From contig JANYHV010000206.1 in NCBI GenBank assembly GCA_025362195.1, forward strand, positions 1-48,061: a DNA stretch of 48,061 nucleotides. Direction: 5' to 3'. Below are positions 1 through 9,991 of the stretch, one piece after another. The stretch is from Fimbriiglobus sp. Its GTDB lineage: Bacteria; Planctomycetota; Planctomycetia; Gemmatales; Gemmataceae. Within the stretch, counting starts at the first letter, position 1; each line of letters opens with the position of its first letter. The position numbers and the translations under genes are program-made. The notes under the pieces are model-generated. The model ran no database searches. It was not told the origin of the DNA and saw only the letters and a list, made by a program, of their open reading frames with translations.

Positions 1-760
1 CGTCCACGCGGGAACTGTCGATCGCCTGCTCGGGGGCGAGGTAGTCGGCCGTGCCGAGGATCGCCCGCTCGTCCCCGGTCAGCGTCAGGCCGGCCGCCCC
101 GCCGACGAGCACGATGCCCAGGTCGAGGAGCTTGCACTGGCCGTCGCGGTCGAGGAGGACGTTGGCCGGCTTCACGTCCCGGTGGACGAGGTCGGCGTCG
201 GCCGCGCACTGCAACGCGAGGGCGACCTGGTACCCGACCCGGGCCGCCCACTCGGCCGGGAACGTGCCCCCCCGGGCGACGGCCGCCTGGAGGCTCACCC
301 CGTCGATGTGCTCCATGACCAAAAACGGCGACGCGGCCTCGGCGTCCACGTCGAACACGCGGACGATGTTCGGGTGGGCGAGGGCCGCCGCCGCGCGGGC
401 TTCCCGGGCGAACCGGGCCCGGGCCGTCGGGTCGGCGGCGAACTTGGCCCCGAGGACCTTCACCGCCACGACCCGGCCGGTGACCGCGTGCTCGGCCAGG
501 AAGACCTGGCCCATGCCCCCGCGGCCGAGGCGGTCGAGGAGCCGGTACGGGCCGACGTGGAACCCCCGCCACCGGCCCTGGGCCAGTTGCGCCGCCTGAA
601 ACCGGGTGAACGTGCCGTCCCCGACCAGGAAGTCCAGCAGCGCGGCCGGCGGCCCGGCGTCGGCGTGCGACGCCAGCGCCGCCCGGAGGCGCGGCTCCGC
701 GACGAGCCGGCTCGCGCGGATCACCTTGACCATGTCCAGGAGTGTGGCGGGCTTCGGCAT
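1..760 (-). CDS. Serine/threonine protein kinase (partial, runs off the window)
   Basis: Reverse-strand reading from the ATG at 760 gives MPKPATLLDMVKVIRASRLV... GPYRLLDRLGRGGMGQVFLAEH (glycine loop), VAVKVLG, HRDVKPANVLLDRDGQCKLLDLGI (HRD/DLG-like catalytic loops). Not in the ORF track because it is truncated. Confidence 0.9.
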   Translation of the reverse strand, partial: MPKPATLLDMVKVIRASRLVAEPRLRAALASHADAGPPAALLDFLVGDGTFTRFQAAQLAQGRWRGFHVGPYRLLDRLGRGGMGQVFLAEHAVTGRVVAVKVLGAKFAADPTARARFAREARAAAALAHPNIVRVFDVDAEAASPFLVMEHIDGVSLQAAVARGGTFPAEWAARVGYQVALALQCAADADLVHRDVKPANVLLDRDGQCKLLDLGIVLVGGAAGLTLTGDERAILGTADYLAPEQAIDSSRVD

Positions 761-979
761 GGTCGCCGGACGTACTCGGGGACGGACGGCCGCGGAGTGC
801 GGCGTTGGGAGAGGGTAGTACAGGTTGCGGGTTGACGGGGGCGGTGTCGGAATATCCGCCGCGAATTCCCGAAATCCCCGGCCGCGCGGCGAAACCGCGA
901 ACGGCGTGTCCTACGGTTCGGTAAGCCGGGGTCCGCCCCGGGGACTCCGCCGCCGTCACCCGCACGCTCCAGGGCTGCC

Positions 980-1546
980 ATGATCCGCTCGACCCTCCGG
1001 CCGACCCCCGCGACCCGCCCGGCCGCCGCGTCGGTCGAATTCGCCTTCTGCTTCATTTGGTTCCTGGTCCCGATGATGGTCGGCATCTGGGAGGTCGGCC
1101 GGGCCGTGCAGGTCCAGCAGATGGTGGCGACCGCCGCCCGGGAGGGTGCCCGGCTCGCGTCCCAGGGCCGCACGATCACCAGCGCCGGGGTCCAGACGGA
1201 CATCCGGGCGAGCATCCTGCCGGCCGCGAACACGACCTTCAAGCCGAACGTCAAGGCCGCCGTTATGCAGTCCCTGGCCGGGTCCGGGCTGTCCGGGTTG
1301 ACGTGGGCCGACGTGACCGTGAACTTCGCCTTCACCGACGGGAACATGGGCAACACCGACCCGTACCAGGGGACCAAGAACCAGTCGTTCAAGGTCGAGG
1401 TGATCGTCCAGTACAACGCCAAGGTCCGCATCGTCGAGTCGGGGTTGGCCGGGTTCGTCGGCGTGACCACGCTCCGCAGCACGACCCAGTGGCAGATGCT
1501 CATGGACGACCCGTTCACCGTCAACCCGAACGTCCCGGCCTGGTGA
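980..1546 (+). CDS. TadE-like pilus assembly protein
   Basis: N-terminal AAASVEFAFCFIWFLVPMMVGIWEVGRAVQVQQMVATAAREGARLAS matches the TadE-like hydrophobic N-terminus. Confidence 0.8.
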   Translation: MIRSTLRPTPATRPAAASVEFAFCFIWFLVPMMVGIWEVGRAVQVQQMVATAAREGARLASQGRTITSAGVQTDIRASILPAANTTFKPNVKAAVMQSLAGSGLSGLTWADVTVNFAFTDGNMGNTDPYQGTKNQSFKVEVIVQYNAKVRIVESGLAGFVGVTTLRSTTQWQMLMDDPFTVNPNVPAW

Positions 1547-1594
1547 CCGCCCCCGCTCCCGCCCGCCGCCCCCGACCCCTGTGGAGTTCCCCCG

Positions 1595-2182
1595 ATGCGC
1601 CTCGTCCGCCCTGCCAGATCTGCCCCGGCTTCGCCCGTTCGGGCGCTCCCCCGGACCCGCCGCCGGGGCGCGGCGGTCGTCGAGATGGCCTTCGTCCTGC
1701 CGATCTTCCTGATGTTCCTGTTCGGCATCTTCGAGTACGCGCGGTTCTTGATGATGACCCAGGTGCTGCACAACGCGGCCCGGGACGCGGCCCGGTGGGC
1801 CGTCGTCCGGAGTACCGCCCCGGAAGCGTTGATTTTCACGGTGGACACCGGCCCGCGGCTGGCGTTCGAGGCCCCCGTCGATCCCGCCCGGCCGATGTAC
1901 ACCGTGCCGTTCATCGAGGCCCGGCTGTACTCGCAGACCGTCGGCATCGAGCGGAACCTGACGAACATGAGCGTCCGCGTGTACGTGACCGACCCGACGA
2001 CACTGTACAGCGACCCGCCCGTGATCAAGCCGAAGCTGAACACGACCGGGTGGAACCAGGGCGCGTTCTCGGAGCGGTTGGCGGTCCAGGTCGTGGGCAA
2101 GTACTCGATGTTCACGCCGGGCATCCTGCTTTTCGGCACGACGAACGTGAACATCATCGCCATGATGGGCATCGAAAGTTAA
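1595..2182 (+). CDS. TadE-like pilus assembly protein
   Basis: RRGAAVVEMAFVLPIFLMFLFGIFEYARFLMMTQVLHNAARDAARWAVV is a classical TadE-like N-terminus. Confidence 0.85.
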   Translation: MRLVRPARSAPASPVRALPRTRRRGAAVVEMAFVLPIFLMFLFGIFEYARFLMMTQVLHNAARDAARWAVVRSTAPEALIFTVDTGPRLAFEAPVDPARPMYTVPFIEARLYSQTVGIERNLTNMSVRVYVTDPTTLYSDPPVIKPKLNTTGWNQGAFSERLAVQVVGKYSMFTPGILLFGTTNVNIIAMMGIES

Positions 2183-2234
2183 CCCCGCCGAGTCCGCCCT
2201 CCTTCTTCGTTACTTCCCGGGAGAGTCTTTCCCC

Positions 2235-5200
2235 ATGCGAACCCTGCCCCCCCCGCCCGCCCGCCGGGGCACCATCCTGCCCATGGTGGCGATGCTCCTG
2301 CCGTGCCTGTGCGCGATGACCGCGCTGGCCCTCGACTTGGGCCTGTTGGCCGTCTCCCGGACGACGTGTCAGAGCGCCGCGGACGCCGCCGCCCTCGTCG
2401 GCACGCGGACCCTGGACAACAAGCCGACGAGTATCAACAGCAACCAAGCCGCGGCCGCGGCCGCCGCGAACGCCGTCGTCGGCCTGGGCAATTTGGCCCA
2501 GAACGCGACCGTCCCGAACACGACGACCGTGCAGTTCGGCTTCTACAAGTACTACGACAGCACGACGACCCCGGCGTACAACCCGGCGCAGTTCAGCGTC
2601 GAGCAGTGGTACCCGGCGGCGTCCGCGCTGCCGGCCGGCGAGCGGTCCTGGACGGCCACCAAGGTGACCGTCACGGCCAACCAGGTCAGCCTGTTCAGCT
2701 ACGCCATGGGCGTGGCCAACTTGAAGAGCTACGCCGAGGCCGTCGCCGTGTTCCGCCCGCGGGACATCGCCATGACCCTGGACATGACCGGGTCGATGAA
2801 GTACGGGTGCATGGTCAAGGGCAACGAGAGCTACATGAGCTGCGACCCCCTGTACCCGCAGGCCGCCCACTGGTCCCGGTACCCCGGGTACCCGGCGAAC
2901 AACCCGAGTAACGGCACCAACGGCGCGACCCTGGCGAACCGGCACAACCCGTTCTTCACGACGGCGAACTACAACTTCGGCCAGGTGTACGCCCCGAACA
3001 ACTTCACCGTCAACAACGCCGGCGGCCCCCCGGCCGTCAAGGACTTCTACTACGACCCGGGTAACGTCGCCAGCCCGGCCAACCCCCTGACGACGCCGAA
3101 CGTCGCCAGCCTGCTCCCGGCCTTCCACCACTGGGACCCGACCCTGAGCAGCGTCAACTCGCCCGACACGTACATCGCGTCCAGCTACGGGTACTCGAAC
3201 TGGAGCGCGAACACGTCCGCGACGACGGCCAACACGTACAGCGTCTACCCGACGCCCGAGTTCTTCAAGGACCAGACCGATCCGCAAATGATCGGCGACC
3301 GGTACGCGCGGAAGCGCGGAGCGGAGCGGGTCACGACGCCCGACCCCGGCACCTGGGACCCGACGGCGGCCAACGGCGCGGCGTACACGCTGGCCGAGTA
3401 CCTCGGGTGGGCCAACCGGTACACCGGCGGCACGGTCGCCACGGCCACCAGTAACACCACCGGCTTCGGCCCGCCCGGCACGGCCAAGGGCCGGACGGAC
3501 GCCCCAGCCCTGACGACCAATACGAGTCTCGGCCGGTTAATCATCGCCCCGACGTACGCCGCCGATTGGAGCAACTTCCGCGACGCCACGTGGGAGCAGT
3601 ACGGGTACGACCTCGACGTGAACGCGTACGTCACCAACCGCCCGGCGGTCTGGGACCCTCGGACCGACCCGGTCACCCTGCCCCCCGCGGCGCGGGCCGT
3701 CACCGCCGGCCGGTTCAAGGGGTACACGATGGGGCCGGGCTACTGGGGCAAGAGCTTCTTCATGTGGCCGCCCGACCCGCGAACCCCGGCCGGCACGGCG
3801 GGAACGGCGGGCTACGTCCACGGGGACTGGCGGCGGCGCTTCTTCTTCAAGACCGACGCCGCGGCAAACGCCGCCATCGGCGCGAGCCAACTCGACCCGG
3901 CCATCGACAACGACCCGACTAACGGTGCCGCCGTGGACAACATTAACAAAGTCGTATTCCGCAACGGCACCGGCGCGACGCTGTTGCTGCCCGGCGCGAA
4001 CCAAATCAACTACCGGGCCGTGCTGGCGTGGATCAAGCAGCCGCCGATGTGCCTGCCGCCCAACCTGCGGGCTGGCCGCGTCGTCTACTACACGTCCGTC
4101 CCGGACGACGTGAACGTCACCGGTGTCTCGGACGTGGACAAGGACAAGGCCTTCTGGAAGACGTACATCGACTACGTCCTGAGCGACGATAACGTGTGCG
4201 CTTACGAAAACCGGGGCTGGCCCGAAGGCGGCACGCCGAACATCTTCCAGAACGCGATGGGCCAGTACGACATCGACGGGGTCGGCCTCACGCCCGCCGA
4301 CCAGGTCCCGTACATGAACTACATGGACAACCCGAGCCGGCCGCGGGCCAACTTCTGGTTCGGCCCGATCACCATGATGTCCATGATGAACGACTACAAC
4401 TCGTGGGCCGGGACGACCCACGAGACGCAGACGTGGCAGCTCAAGGCCGGGGTCAACTCGGTTCTCGACGACATCCGGAACAACCACCCGAACGACAACG
4501 TCGGCCTGAGCTACTTCTGCACCGGCCAGTACGGGGAAATCGCGGTCGCGTGCAGCCAGGACTTCGACCTGCTCAAGGCGTCGCTGTTCTACCCCAAGCC
4601 GCTCGTCGAGAGCGGCGAGGTCTGGACGAACACGGCCAAGGAGTTCCGCGCCTTCGACACGAACATGAACTGGCAGGGGTACGGCCTGGTGCAGAACGCC
4701 CAGAACGGCACCGACCCGAACACGGGCATGGCGACGTGCTTCAACATCCTGTCCCCGAGTACGACCGCGACCCCGACCCGGCCGCTCCTGCCGCCGGCCC
4801 CGTACGGGAACGCCGCTTCGCCCCGCCGCGGCCGCCGCGGGGCGTCCAAGATCGTCATGTTCGAGACCGACGGCGTGCCGAACGCGACGAGTACCACGGC
4901 CTACCAGACCCAGGGGTACAACTCGTACTACACCGTCAACGTCGGGGCTACGGCCACCGGCCAGGCGTGGACCTCGGCCGCCCCGCCGGCCCTGGCGATC
5001 GTCGATCAGATTCGCGCGCCGCTCGCCTCGACGACGGCCGGGAACAGCGGCCTCTCGACGGCCAGCAGCCCGGCCCGGGTCTACTCCATCGGCTTCGGCG
5101 ACCTGTTCGGCGTGGTCCCGGCCCCGTCGGCCGCGACCAACGCCCGGACCTTCCTACTCCAGGTCCAACAGCGCGGCGGCACCTCGGCCGCGGGCGACGC

Positions 5201-5315
5201 CGCCATCCCGCCGTACCAGATCATCACCGGGCCGTACCAGACCCGCATCGACTCGCTCAAGACGGCCTTCGAGCGCATCCTGCAGAGCGGCGTCCAGGTC
5301 ACGCTCATCCAGTAA
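2235..5315 (+). CDS. TadG-like protein with von Willebrand factor A-like segment (1026 aa)
   Basis: N-terminus RRGTILPMVAMLLPCLCAMTALALDLGLLAVSRTTCQSAADAAALVG (TadG-like); MIDAS-like DIAMTLDMTGSM. Same-strand cluster with two TadE-like genes. Confidence 0.8.
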   Translation: MRTLPPPPARRGTILPMVAMLLPCLCAMTALALDLGLLAVSRTTCQSAADAAALVGTRTLDNKPTSINSNQAAAAAAANAVVGLGNLAQNATVPNTTTVQFGFYKYYDSTTTPAYNPAQFSVEQWYPAASALPAGERSWTATKVTVTANQVSLFSYAMGVANLKSYAEAVAVFRPRDIAMTLDMTGSMKYGCMVKGNESYMSCDPLYPQAAHWSRYPGYPANNPSNGTNGATLANRHNPFFTTANYNFGQVYAPNNFTVNNAGGPPAVKDFYYDPGNVASPANPLTTPNVASLLPAFHHWDPTLSSVNSPDTYIASSYGYSNWSANTSATTANTYSVYPTPEFFKDQTDPQMIGDRYARKRGAERVTTPDPGTWDPTAANGAAYTLAEYLGWANRYTGGTVATATSNTTGFGPPGTAKGRTDAPALTTNTSLGRLIIAPTYAADWSNFRDATWEQYGYDLDVNAYVTNRPAVWDPRTDPVTLPPAARAVTAGRFKGYTMGPGYWGKSFFMWPPDPRTPAGTAGTAGYVHGDWRRRFFFKTDAAANAAIGASQLDPAIDNDPTNGAAVDNINKVVFRNGTGATLLLPGANQINYRAVLAWIKQPPMCLPPNLRAGRVVYYTSVPDDVNVTGVSDVDKDKAFWKTYIDYVLSDDNVCAYENRGWPEGGTPNIFQNAMGQYDIDGVGLTPADQVPYMNYMDNPSRPRANFWFGPITMMSMMNDYNSWAGTTHETQTWQLKAGVNSVLDDIRNNHPNDNVGLSYFCTGQYGEIAVACSQDFDLLKASLFYPKPLVESGEVWTNTAKEFRAFDTNMNWQGYGLVQNAQNGTDPNTGMATCFNILSPSTTATPTRPLLPPAPYGNAASPRRGRRGASKIVMFETDGVPNATSTTAYQTQGYNSYYTVNVGATATGQAWTSAAPPALAIVDQIRAPLASTTAGNSGLSTASSPARVYSIGFGDLFGVVPAPSAATNARTFLLQVQQRGGTSAAGDAAIPPYQIITGPYQTRIDSLKTAFERILQSGVQVTLIQ

Positions 5316-5337
5316 CCCCTCGCCGACGGCGAGTTCG

Positions 5338-5394
5338 GCCGGCCGGCGCGACCCTCCCCCTGAAAGCGGGCGGGTCGCGCCGGCCGGCTTTTTT
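5338..5394 (+). terminator. Rho-independent terminator after the TadG-like gene
   Basis: Perfect 17-bp stem gccggccggcgcgaccc (5338-5354) / gggtcgcgccggccggc (5372-5388), followed by tttttt (5389-5394). Confidence 0.85.
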
Positions 5395-5481
5395 CGCCGG
5401 CCGCGGCGGCGTTCGTGTCCTAAAGATTCCTGCGCGGCCGCAACGGCGTTCGCCGCGCTTAACACTCGCCAGGGGCAGCCC

Positions 5482-6240
5482 GTGACTAGCGCCGCGACGT
5501 TCGACAACGTCGAGAAGACGTACAAGACGGGGCTGTTCGGCCGCGGCGGGGTGCCGGCCGTCCGCGGCGTGTCCCTGGACGTGCCGGCCGGCAGCGTGTT
5601 CGGCCTGCTCGGCCCGAACCGCGCCGGCAAGACGACGCTCATCAAGATGCTCCTGTCGCTGGCCGGGCCGACGGCCGGCCGCGTCACCCGCCTCGGCGAG
5701 CCGGTGGCCCGCCGGGGCACCCTGGCCCGCGTCGGGTACATGCACGAGAACCACGCCTTCCCGCGCTACCTGAGCGCCCGCGAGGTGCTGCACTTTTACG
5801 GCGGGCTGTCCGGGGTGCCGTCGGCCGACCTGCCCGGCCGCGCCGCCAAGCTCCTCGACCGCGTCGGCCTGACCGACCGCGACCGCGAGCCGATCCAGCG
5901 GTTCAGCAAGGGCATGGTCCAGCGGCTCGGCCTGGCCCAAGCCCTGATGAACGACCCCGACCTGCTCATCCTCGACGAGCCGACCGAGGGCCTCGACCTG
6001 GCCGGCCGGCAACTCCTGCGGGACGTGGTGGCCGAGAGCCGGGCGGCGAAGAAGACCGTCGTGCTCGTGTCGCACGTCCTCACCGAGGTCGAGGAGTTGT
6101 GCGACGAACTGGCCGTCGTCGTCGCCGGCAAGGTCGCCTACCGCGGAACCCTGACCGCCCTGATCGGGGCCGCCGGGTCGCCGCGGAAGTCGCTCGAAGC
6201 CGCGCTCCGCCCGCTCTACCTGCAAGGAGGCCGGCCGTGA
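5482..6240 (+). CDS. ABC transporter ATP-binding protein
   Basis: Walker A GPNRAGKTT, signature-like FSKGMVQRLGLAQAL, Walker B LLILDEPTEGLD, H-loop VLVSHVL. Confidence 0.93.
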   Translation: MTSAATFDNVEKTYKTGLFGRGGVPAVRGVSLDVPAGSVFGLLGPNRAGKTTLIKMLLSLAGPTAGRVTRLGEPVARRGTLARVGYMHENHAFPRYLSAREVLHFYGGLSGVPSADLPGRAAKLLDRVGLTDRDREPIQRFSKGMVQRLGLAQALMNDPDLLILDEPTEGLDLAGRQLLRDVVAESRAAKKTVVLVSHVLTEVEELCDELAVVVAGKVAYRGTLTALIGAAGSPRKSLEAALRPLYLQGGRP

Positions 6241-7301
6241 GCCTGCCCGCCGCGATTCGCACCGTGCGCTGGATGGTCCGGGACACGTTCCGCCAGGCCG
6301 TCTCGACCAAACTCGCCTGGGTCATGCTGGCCACGACGGCCGTGTGCACGGCGTTCTGCCTGAGCGTCGGCGTGACCGGGGACGACCGCCCGGCCGGGGA
6401 CCGGGACTTCCGCGGGATCGTCACCGCGCCCGAAGCGATCCGCCTCGGGTACGAGGCCGCGGCCGCCGCCGGCCGGCCCGACATCACCCCCGTCGAGGCC
6501 GAGAAACTGGGCCGCGAGCGGGCCGCCGCCGACGGCCTGCCGGTCGCCGGCGGGCACCTGTCGCTCGGCTTCGGCGCGGTCGTCGTGCCGATCGGCCGGA
6601 CCCGGGACGACTCGGTCCGGCAACTCCTGCTGATCCTCGTCGGCCTGGTCGGGGACACGATGGGCGTGCTCCTCGCGCTCCTCTGGACCGCCGGCTTCCT
6701 GCCGACGTTCCTCGAACCCCACTCGGCCACGGTCTTACTCGCCAAGCCGGCCCCGCGCTGGGCGCTGCTCGTGGGTAAGTACGCCGGCGTCTGCCTGTTC
6801 GTCGGCCTGAACGCGGTCGTGTTCATCGGCGGCACCTGGACGGCGTTGGGCCTCAAGACGGGCGTCTGGTACGCGTCGTACTGGCTGGCCGTGCCGCTGC
6901 TCGTGCTGAATTTCGGCATCTTCTACGCCGTGTCCGCGTTCCTCGCCGTCTGGACGCGGAGTACCGTCGCCGCCGCCTTCGGCACGCTGCTCTTCTGGGT
7001 GCTGTGCTGGGCGATGAACTACACGCACCACCACCTGCTCGCGTACCCGGTCCTGGAGTTGCAAGGGTCGTCGAACCTGGCGATGGAAGTGTCGTACTGG
7101 TTCCTGCCGAAGCCGTTCGACCTGGGCGCGGTCTTCTACGACGCGATGCGGGCCGAGGGCTTCACGGCGAAGCCCGAGGAACTGCGCATCCTCCAGGAGT
7201 CCGGCCGCTTCCACCCCGAACTGTCGCTCCTGGCCAGCGGGGCCTTCGCCGCCGGCACCCTCGCCGCCGCCGCCGTCGAGTTCGAGTTGACCGACTACTA
7301 A
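6237..7301 (+). CDS. ABC transporter permease
   Basis: GTG start overlaps the ATPase stop (gtga); aaggagg upstream; multiple hydrophobic TM segments. Confidence 0.85.
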   Translation: MSLPAAIRTVRWMVRDTFRQAVSTKLAWVMLATTAVCTAFCLSVGVTGDDRPAGDRDFRGIVTAPEAIRLGYEAAAAAGRPDITPVEAEKLGRERAAADGLPVAGGHLSLGFGAVVVPIGRTRDDSVRQLLLILVGLVGDTMGVLLALLWTAGFLPTFLEPHSATVLLAKPAPRWALLVGKYAGVCLFVGLNAVVFIGGTWTALGLKTGVWYASYWLAVPLLVLNFGIFYAVSAFLAVWTRSTVAAAFGTLLFWVLCWAMNYTHHHLLAYPVLELQGSSNLAMEVSYWFLPKPFDLGAVFYDAMRAEGFTAKPEELRILQESGRFHPELSLLASGAFAAGTLAAAAVEFELTDY

Positions 7302-7399
7302 CCCGCGTCGCGGTGCGGTTTCAACCCGCCGACGGCGAAGCGGGGCACCCGGACCACGCGGCCGCCCTCGCGGACGCCGCGGCGAGTACAATTCTCCCC

Positions 7400-8542
7400 A
7401 TGCCCACCCCCCTTCACGGCCAGTGTAAGACGCCCGGCGGTAAGCTCGTGGCGGTCGAGGTCCGCGTGGCCGACGGGCGGCTCGCCGGCGTCCGCGTGCG
7501 GGGGGACTTCTTCCTGCACCCCGAGGCGGCGACGGCGGCCACCCTCGACGCCATCGCTCACGCCCTGAACGGGCAGCCGGCGGCGCTCGAAGTCGGGGCG
7601 CTGGCGGCGCACGTGCGGGCGGCGGTCGAGTTCGGCGTCGAGTTGCTCGGCACGACGCCCGAGGCGATTGCCGTCGCCGTGCGGCGGGCCGTGACCGGGG
7701 ACGCGGACGCCGACCCGGTCGCCCCGGCCGACCACATCGGGCGGTTCACGACGGCCGAAATCGCGCGGTTCACGGCCGGGTGGGCGGACTACCCGTGGCG
7801 AGTCCTGCCGGAGCGGCCGCTGAGTCCGGCGATGAACGTCGCCCTCGACGAGGTGCTGACCGACCGGCTGGCGAAGGGCCTGGTGCCGCCGACGCTGCGG
7901 TTCTGGCGGTGGTCGGACCCGGCGGTGATTATCGGGCGGACGCAGTCGGTCGCCAACGAGGTCGATCTGGACGCGGCGGCGGCCCGGGGGGTGACCGTCG
8001 TCCGGCGGATGACCGGCGGCGGGGCGATGTTCTTGCAACCCCACGGGGCGATCACGTACTCCCTGTACCTGCCCGAGGCGGCGCTCGCAGGGTTTACGAT
8101 CCGCGCGAGTTACGAGGTGTGCGAGGCGTGGGTGATCGAGAGCCTGCGGGGCCTGGGCGTGGACGCGCACCACGTCCCGATCAACGACATCGCCTGCTCC
8201 GAGGGCAAGATCGGCGGGGCGGCCCAGGCCCGCCGGGGCGGGGTCGTCCTGCACCACACGACGATGGCCTACGACATGGACCCCGGCGAAATGGTGCAAG
8301 TGTTGCGCATCGGCCGGGAGAAGCTCAAGGGCAAGGGCACGGCGAGCGCGGCCAAGAGCGTCAGCCCGCTCGTCCGGCAAACCGGCCTGAGCCGCGACGC
8401 CATCGTCGAAGGCCTGCAATCGAGCTTCGTCGCCCGCTTCGGCGGCACCGCGTCGGCCCTGACGGCCGACGAGTTGGCCGCGGCGGACGCCCTCGTCGAG
8501 AGCAAGTACGGCGCGGCCGCCTGGACCCGCGAGTTCGAGTAA
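7400..8542 (+). CDS. Lipoate--protein ligase family protein
   Basis: PLSPAMNVALDEVL, LRFWRWSDPAVIIGRTQSVANEVDLDAAAARGVTVVRRMTGGGAMFLQPHGAITYSLYLP is typical of the LplA/LipB superfamily; N-terminal segment resembles the lipoate ligase accessory domain. Confidence 0.85.
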   Translation: MPTPLHGQCKTPGGKLVAVEVRVADGRLAGVRVRGDFFLHPEAATAATLDAIAHALNGQPAALEVGALAAHVRAAVEFGVELLGTTPEAIAVAVRRAVTGDADADPVAPADHIGRFTTAEIARFTAGWADYPWRVLPERPLSPAMNVALDEVLTDRLAKGLVPPTLRFWRWSDPAVIIGRTQSVANEVDLDAAAARGVTVVRRMTGGGAMFLQPHGAITYSLYLPEAALAGFTIRASYEVCEAWVIESLRGLGVDAHHVPINDIACSEGKIGGAAQARRGGVVLHHTTMAYDMDPGEMVQVLRIGREKLKGKGTASAAKSVSPLVRQTGLSRDAIVEGLQSSFVARFGGTASALTADELAAADALVESKYGAAAWTREFE

Positions 8543-8563
8543 CCCTCCCCCGGAGTGAGTGTC

Positions 8564-9934
8564 ATGCGCCTGTCACTGATCGCCCTGCTGGTCGTCGCCG
8601 GCCTCTTCGCCGGACCGGGCCGCGCGGCCGAGCCGTTCCCGCCGGTCACCCCGGAGGTACTGGGCGACGCGACGAAGTTCGGGGCGAACGTCCAGCGGAC
8701 GATGCGGCTGCTCGCCACGAGTACGGCGGCGAAGCGGAACCCCGTGCGCGTGCTGTTCTACGGCCAATCGATCACCGAGCAGAAGTGGGCCGACCTCGTC
8801 ACGGCCGACCTGAAGGCCCGCTTCCCGCACGCCGACCTGACCGTCGAGAACCGCGCCCTCGCCGGGTACTCGTCGCAACTGCTCGTCAAGACGGCCGAGA
8901 CGGACCTGTACCCGTTCACCCCGGACCTCGTGATCTTCCACGTCTACGGGTCGCACGACAAGTACGAGGACATCGTCCGCAGGATTGGGGAGCGCACGGG
9001 GGCGGAGGTGCTGCTGCAGAATGACCACGTCACGAAGCCGGGCGACCTGACCGAGGAGACCGACCCGGCGAAATTGCCGCCGGCCGGCAAGCACTGGGAC
9101 GCCTTCATGAACCAGAACTGGCTGCCGAGTTTGGCGAAAAAGTACGGCTGCGAGCTGTGCGACCAGCGGGCCACCTGGAAGCGCTACCTGACGGCCAACA
9201 AGCTCGCCCCCAAGGCGCTGTTGAGCGACGACGTCCACCTGAACGCCCACGGCGAGTTCCTGATGGCCGAGTGCGTCAAGGCGTACTTGCGCTACGACCC
9301 GAAGGCGAAGCCGGCGGCCGACGAGTACTTCACGACGCCAGACTTCTTGAGGAGCGGCCCGGTCGTCGTGCCGTTCCCCGGCACGCGCGTCGAGCTGGTG
9401 TTCGCGCCGGGGAAAACGGACCCCGTCGCGGTGACCGTCGATGGGGTCAAGCCGAGCGAGATTCCGGGGGCGTACACGTTCACGCGGGCGGTGGCCAAGG
9501 AGGGCGGCAAGTGGCCGGTCGTCGCCGGGATGCGGCCCACCGGCAAGCCGGTCGCCGAGGACTGGACGCTGGCGATGACCAAGGACGCGGCCGAACCGAA
9601 GCACTTCGCGTTCACGCTGACCGGCTCGGTCAGCGGCCCCGACGGCGAGGGCCGCACCGACGCCAAGTTCGTCTCGAAGTCCGGCCGCGTGACCATTGCC
9701 CCCGACGATTGGGGCGTCGAGTACGCGCTGGCGTTGCGCGGCATCAAGCCGGTGCCGGACAAGCTCACGGTGACGTTCCGGACCGTGTTTCAGGGGGCGG
9801 ATGTCGTCGGGCCGAAGCAGACCCTGGTGGCGGACGGCCTGTCGAACGGGCCGCACGAACTCCGGCTGACGGGGGCCAGCGAGGGGCTGGCCGGCGTGCG
9901 CGTCACCCGGCCGCCGCTCGGGCGGGCGAAGTGA
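8564..9934 (+). CDS. Secreted SGNH/GDSL-type hydrolase-like protein
   Basis: Signal peptide MRLSLIALLVVAGLFAGPGRAAE; block I VLFYGQSITEQ; terminal DDVHLNAHG (D-x-x-H). Confidence 0.75.
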   Translation: MRLSLIALLVVAGLFAGPGRAAEPFPPVTPEVLGDATKFGANVQRTMRLLATSTAAKRNPVRVLFYGQSITEQKWADLVTADLKARFPHADLTVENRALAGYSSQLLVKTAETDLYPFTPDLVIFHVYGSHDKYEDIVRRIGERTGAEVLLQNDHVTKPGDLTEETDPAKLPPAGKHWDAFMNQNWLPSLAKKYGCELCDQRATWKRYLTANKLAPKALLSDDVHLNAHGEFLMAECVKAYLRYDPKAKPAADEYFTTPDFLRSGPVVVPFPGTRVELVFAPGKTDPVAVTVDGVKPSEIPGAYTFTRAVAKEGGKWPVVAGMRPTGKPVAEDWTLAMTKDAAEPKHFAFTLTGSVSGPDGEGRTDAKFVSKSGRVTIAPDDWGVEYALALRGIKPVPDKLTVTFRTVFQGADVVGPKQTLVADGLSNGPHELRLTGASEGLAGVRVTRPPLGRAK

Positions 9935-9991
9935 CCGGCGGAATCTGCTACAATGCCCGACACGACTTCGTTCTTTTTGTGAGGGTTGACG

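Noticed and set aside
721-2172. Long minus-strand ORF (483 aa) opposite the TadE-like genes
   Set aside because: High-GC shadow ORF: low-complexity Arg/Pro/Ser-rich, no motif; opposite strand encodes recognised proteins.
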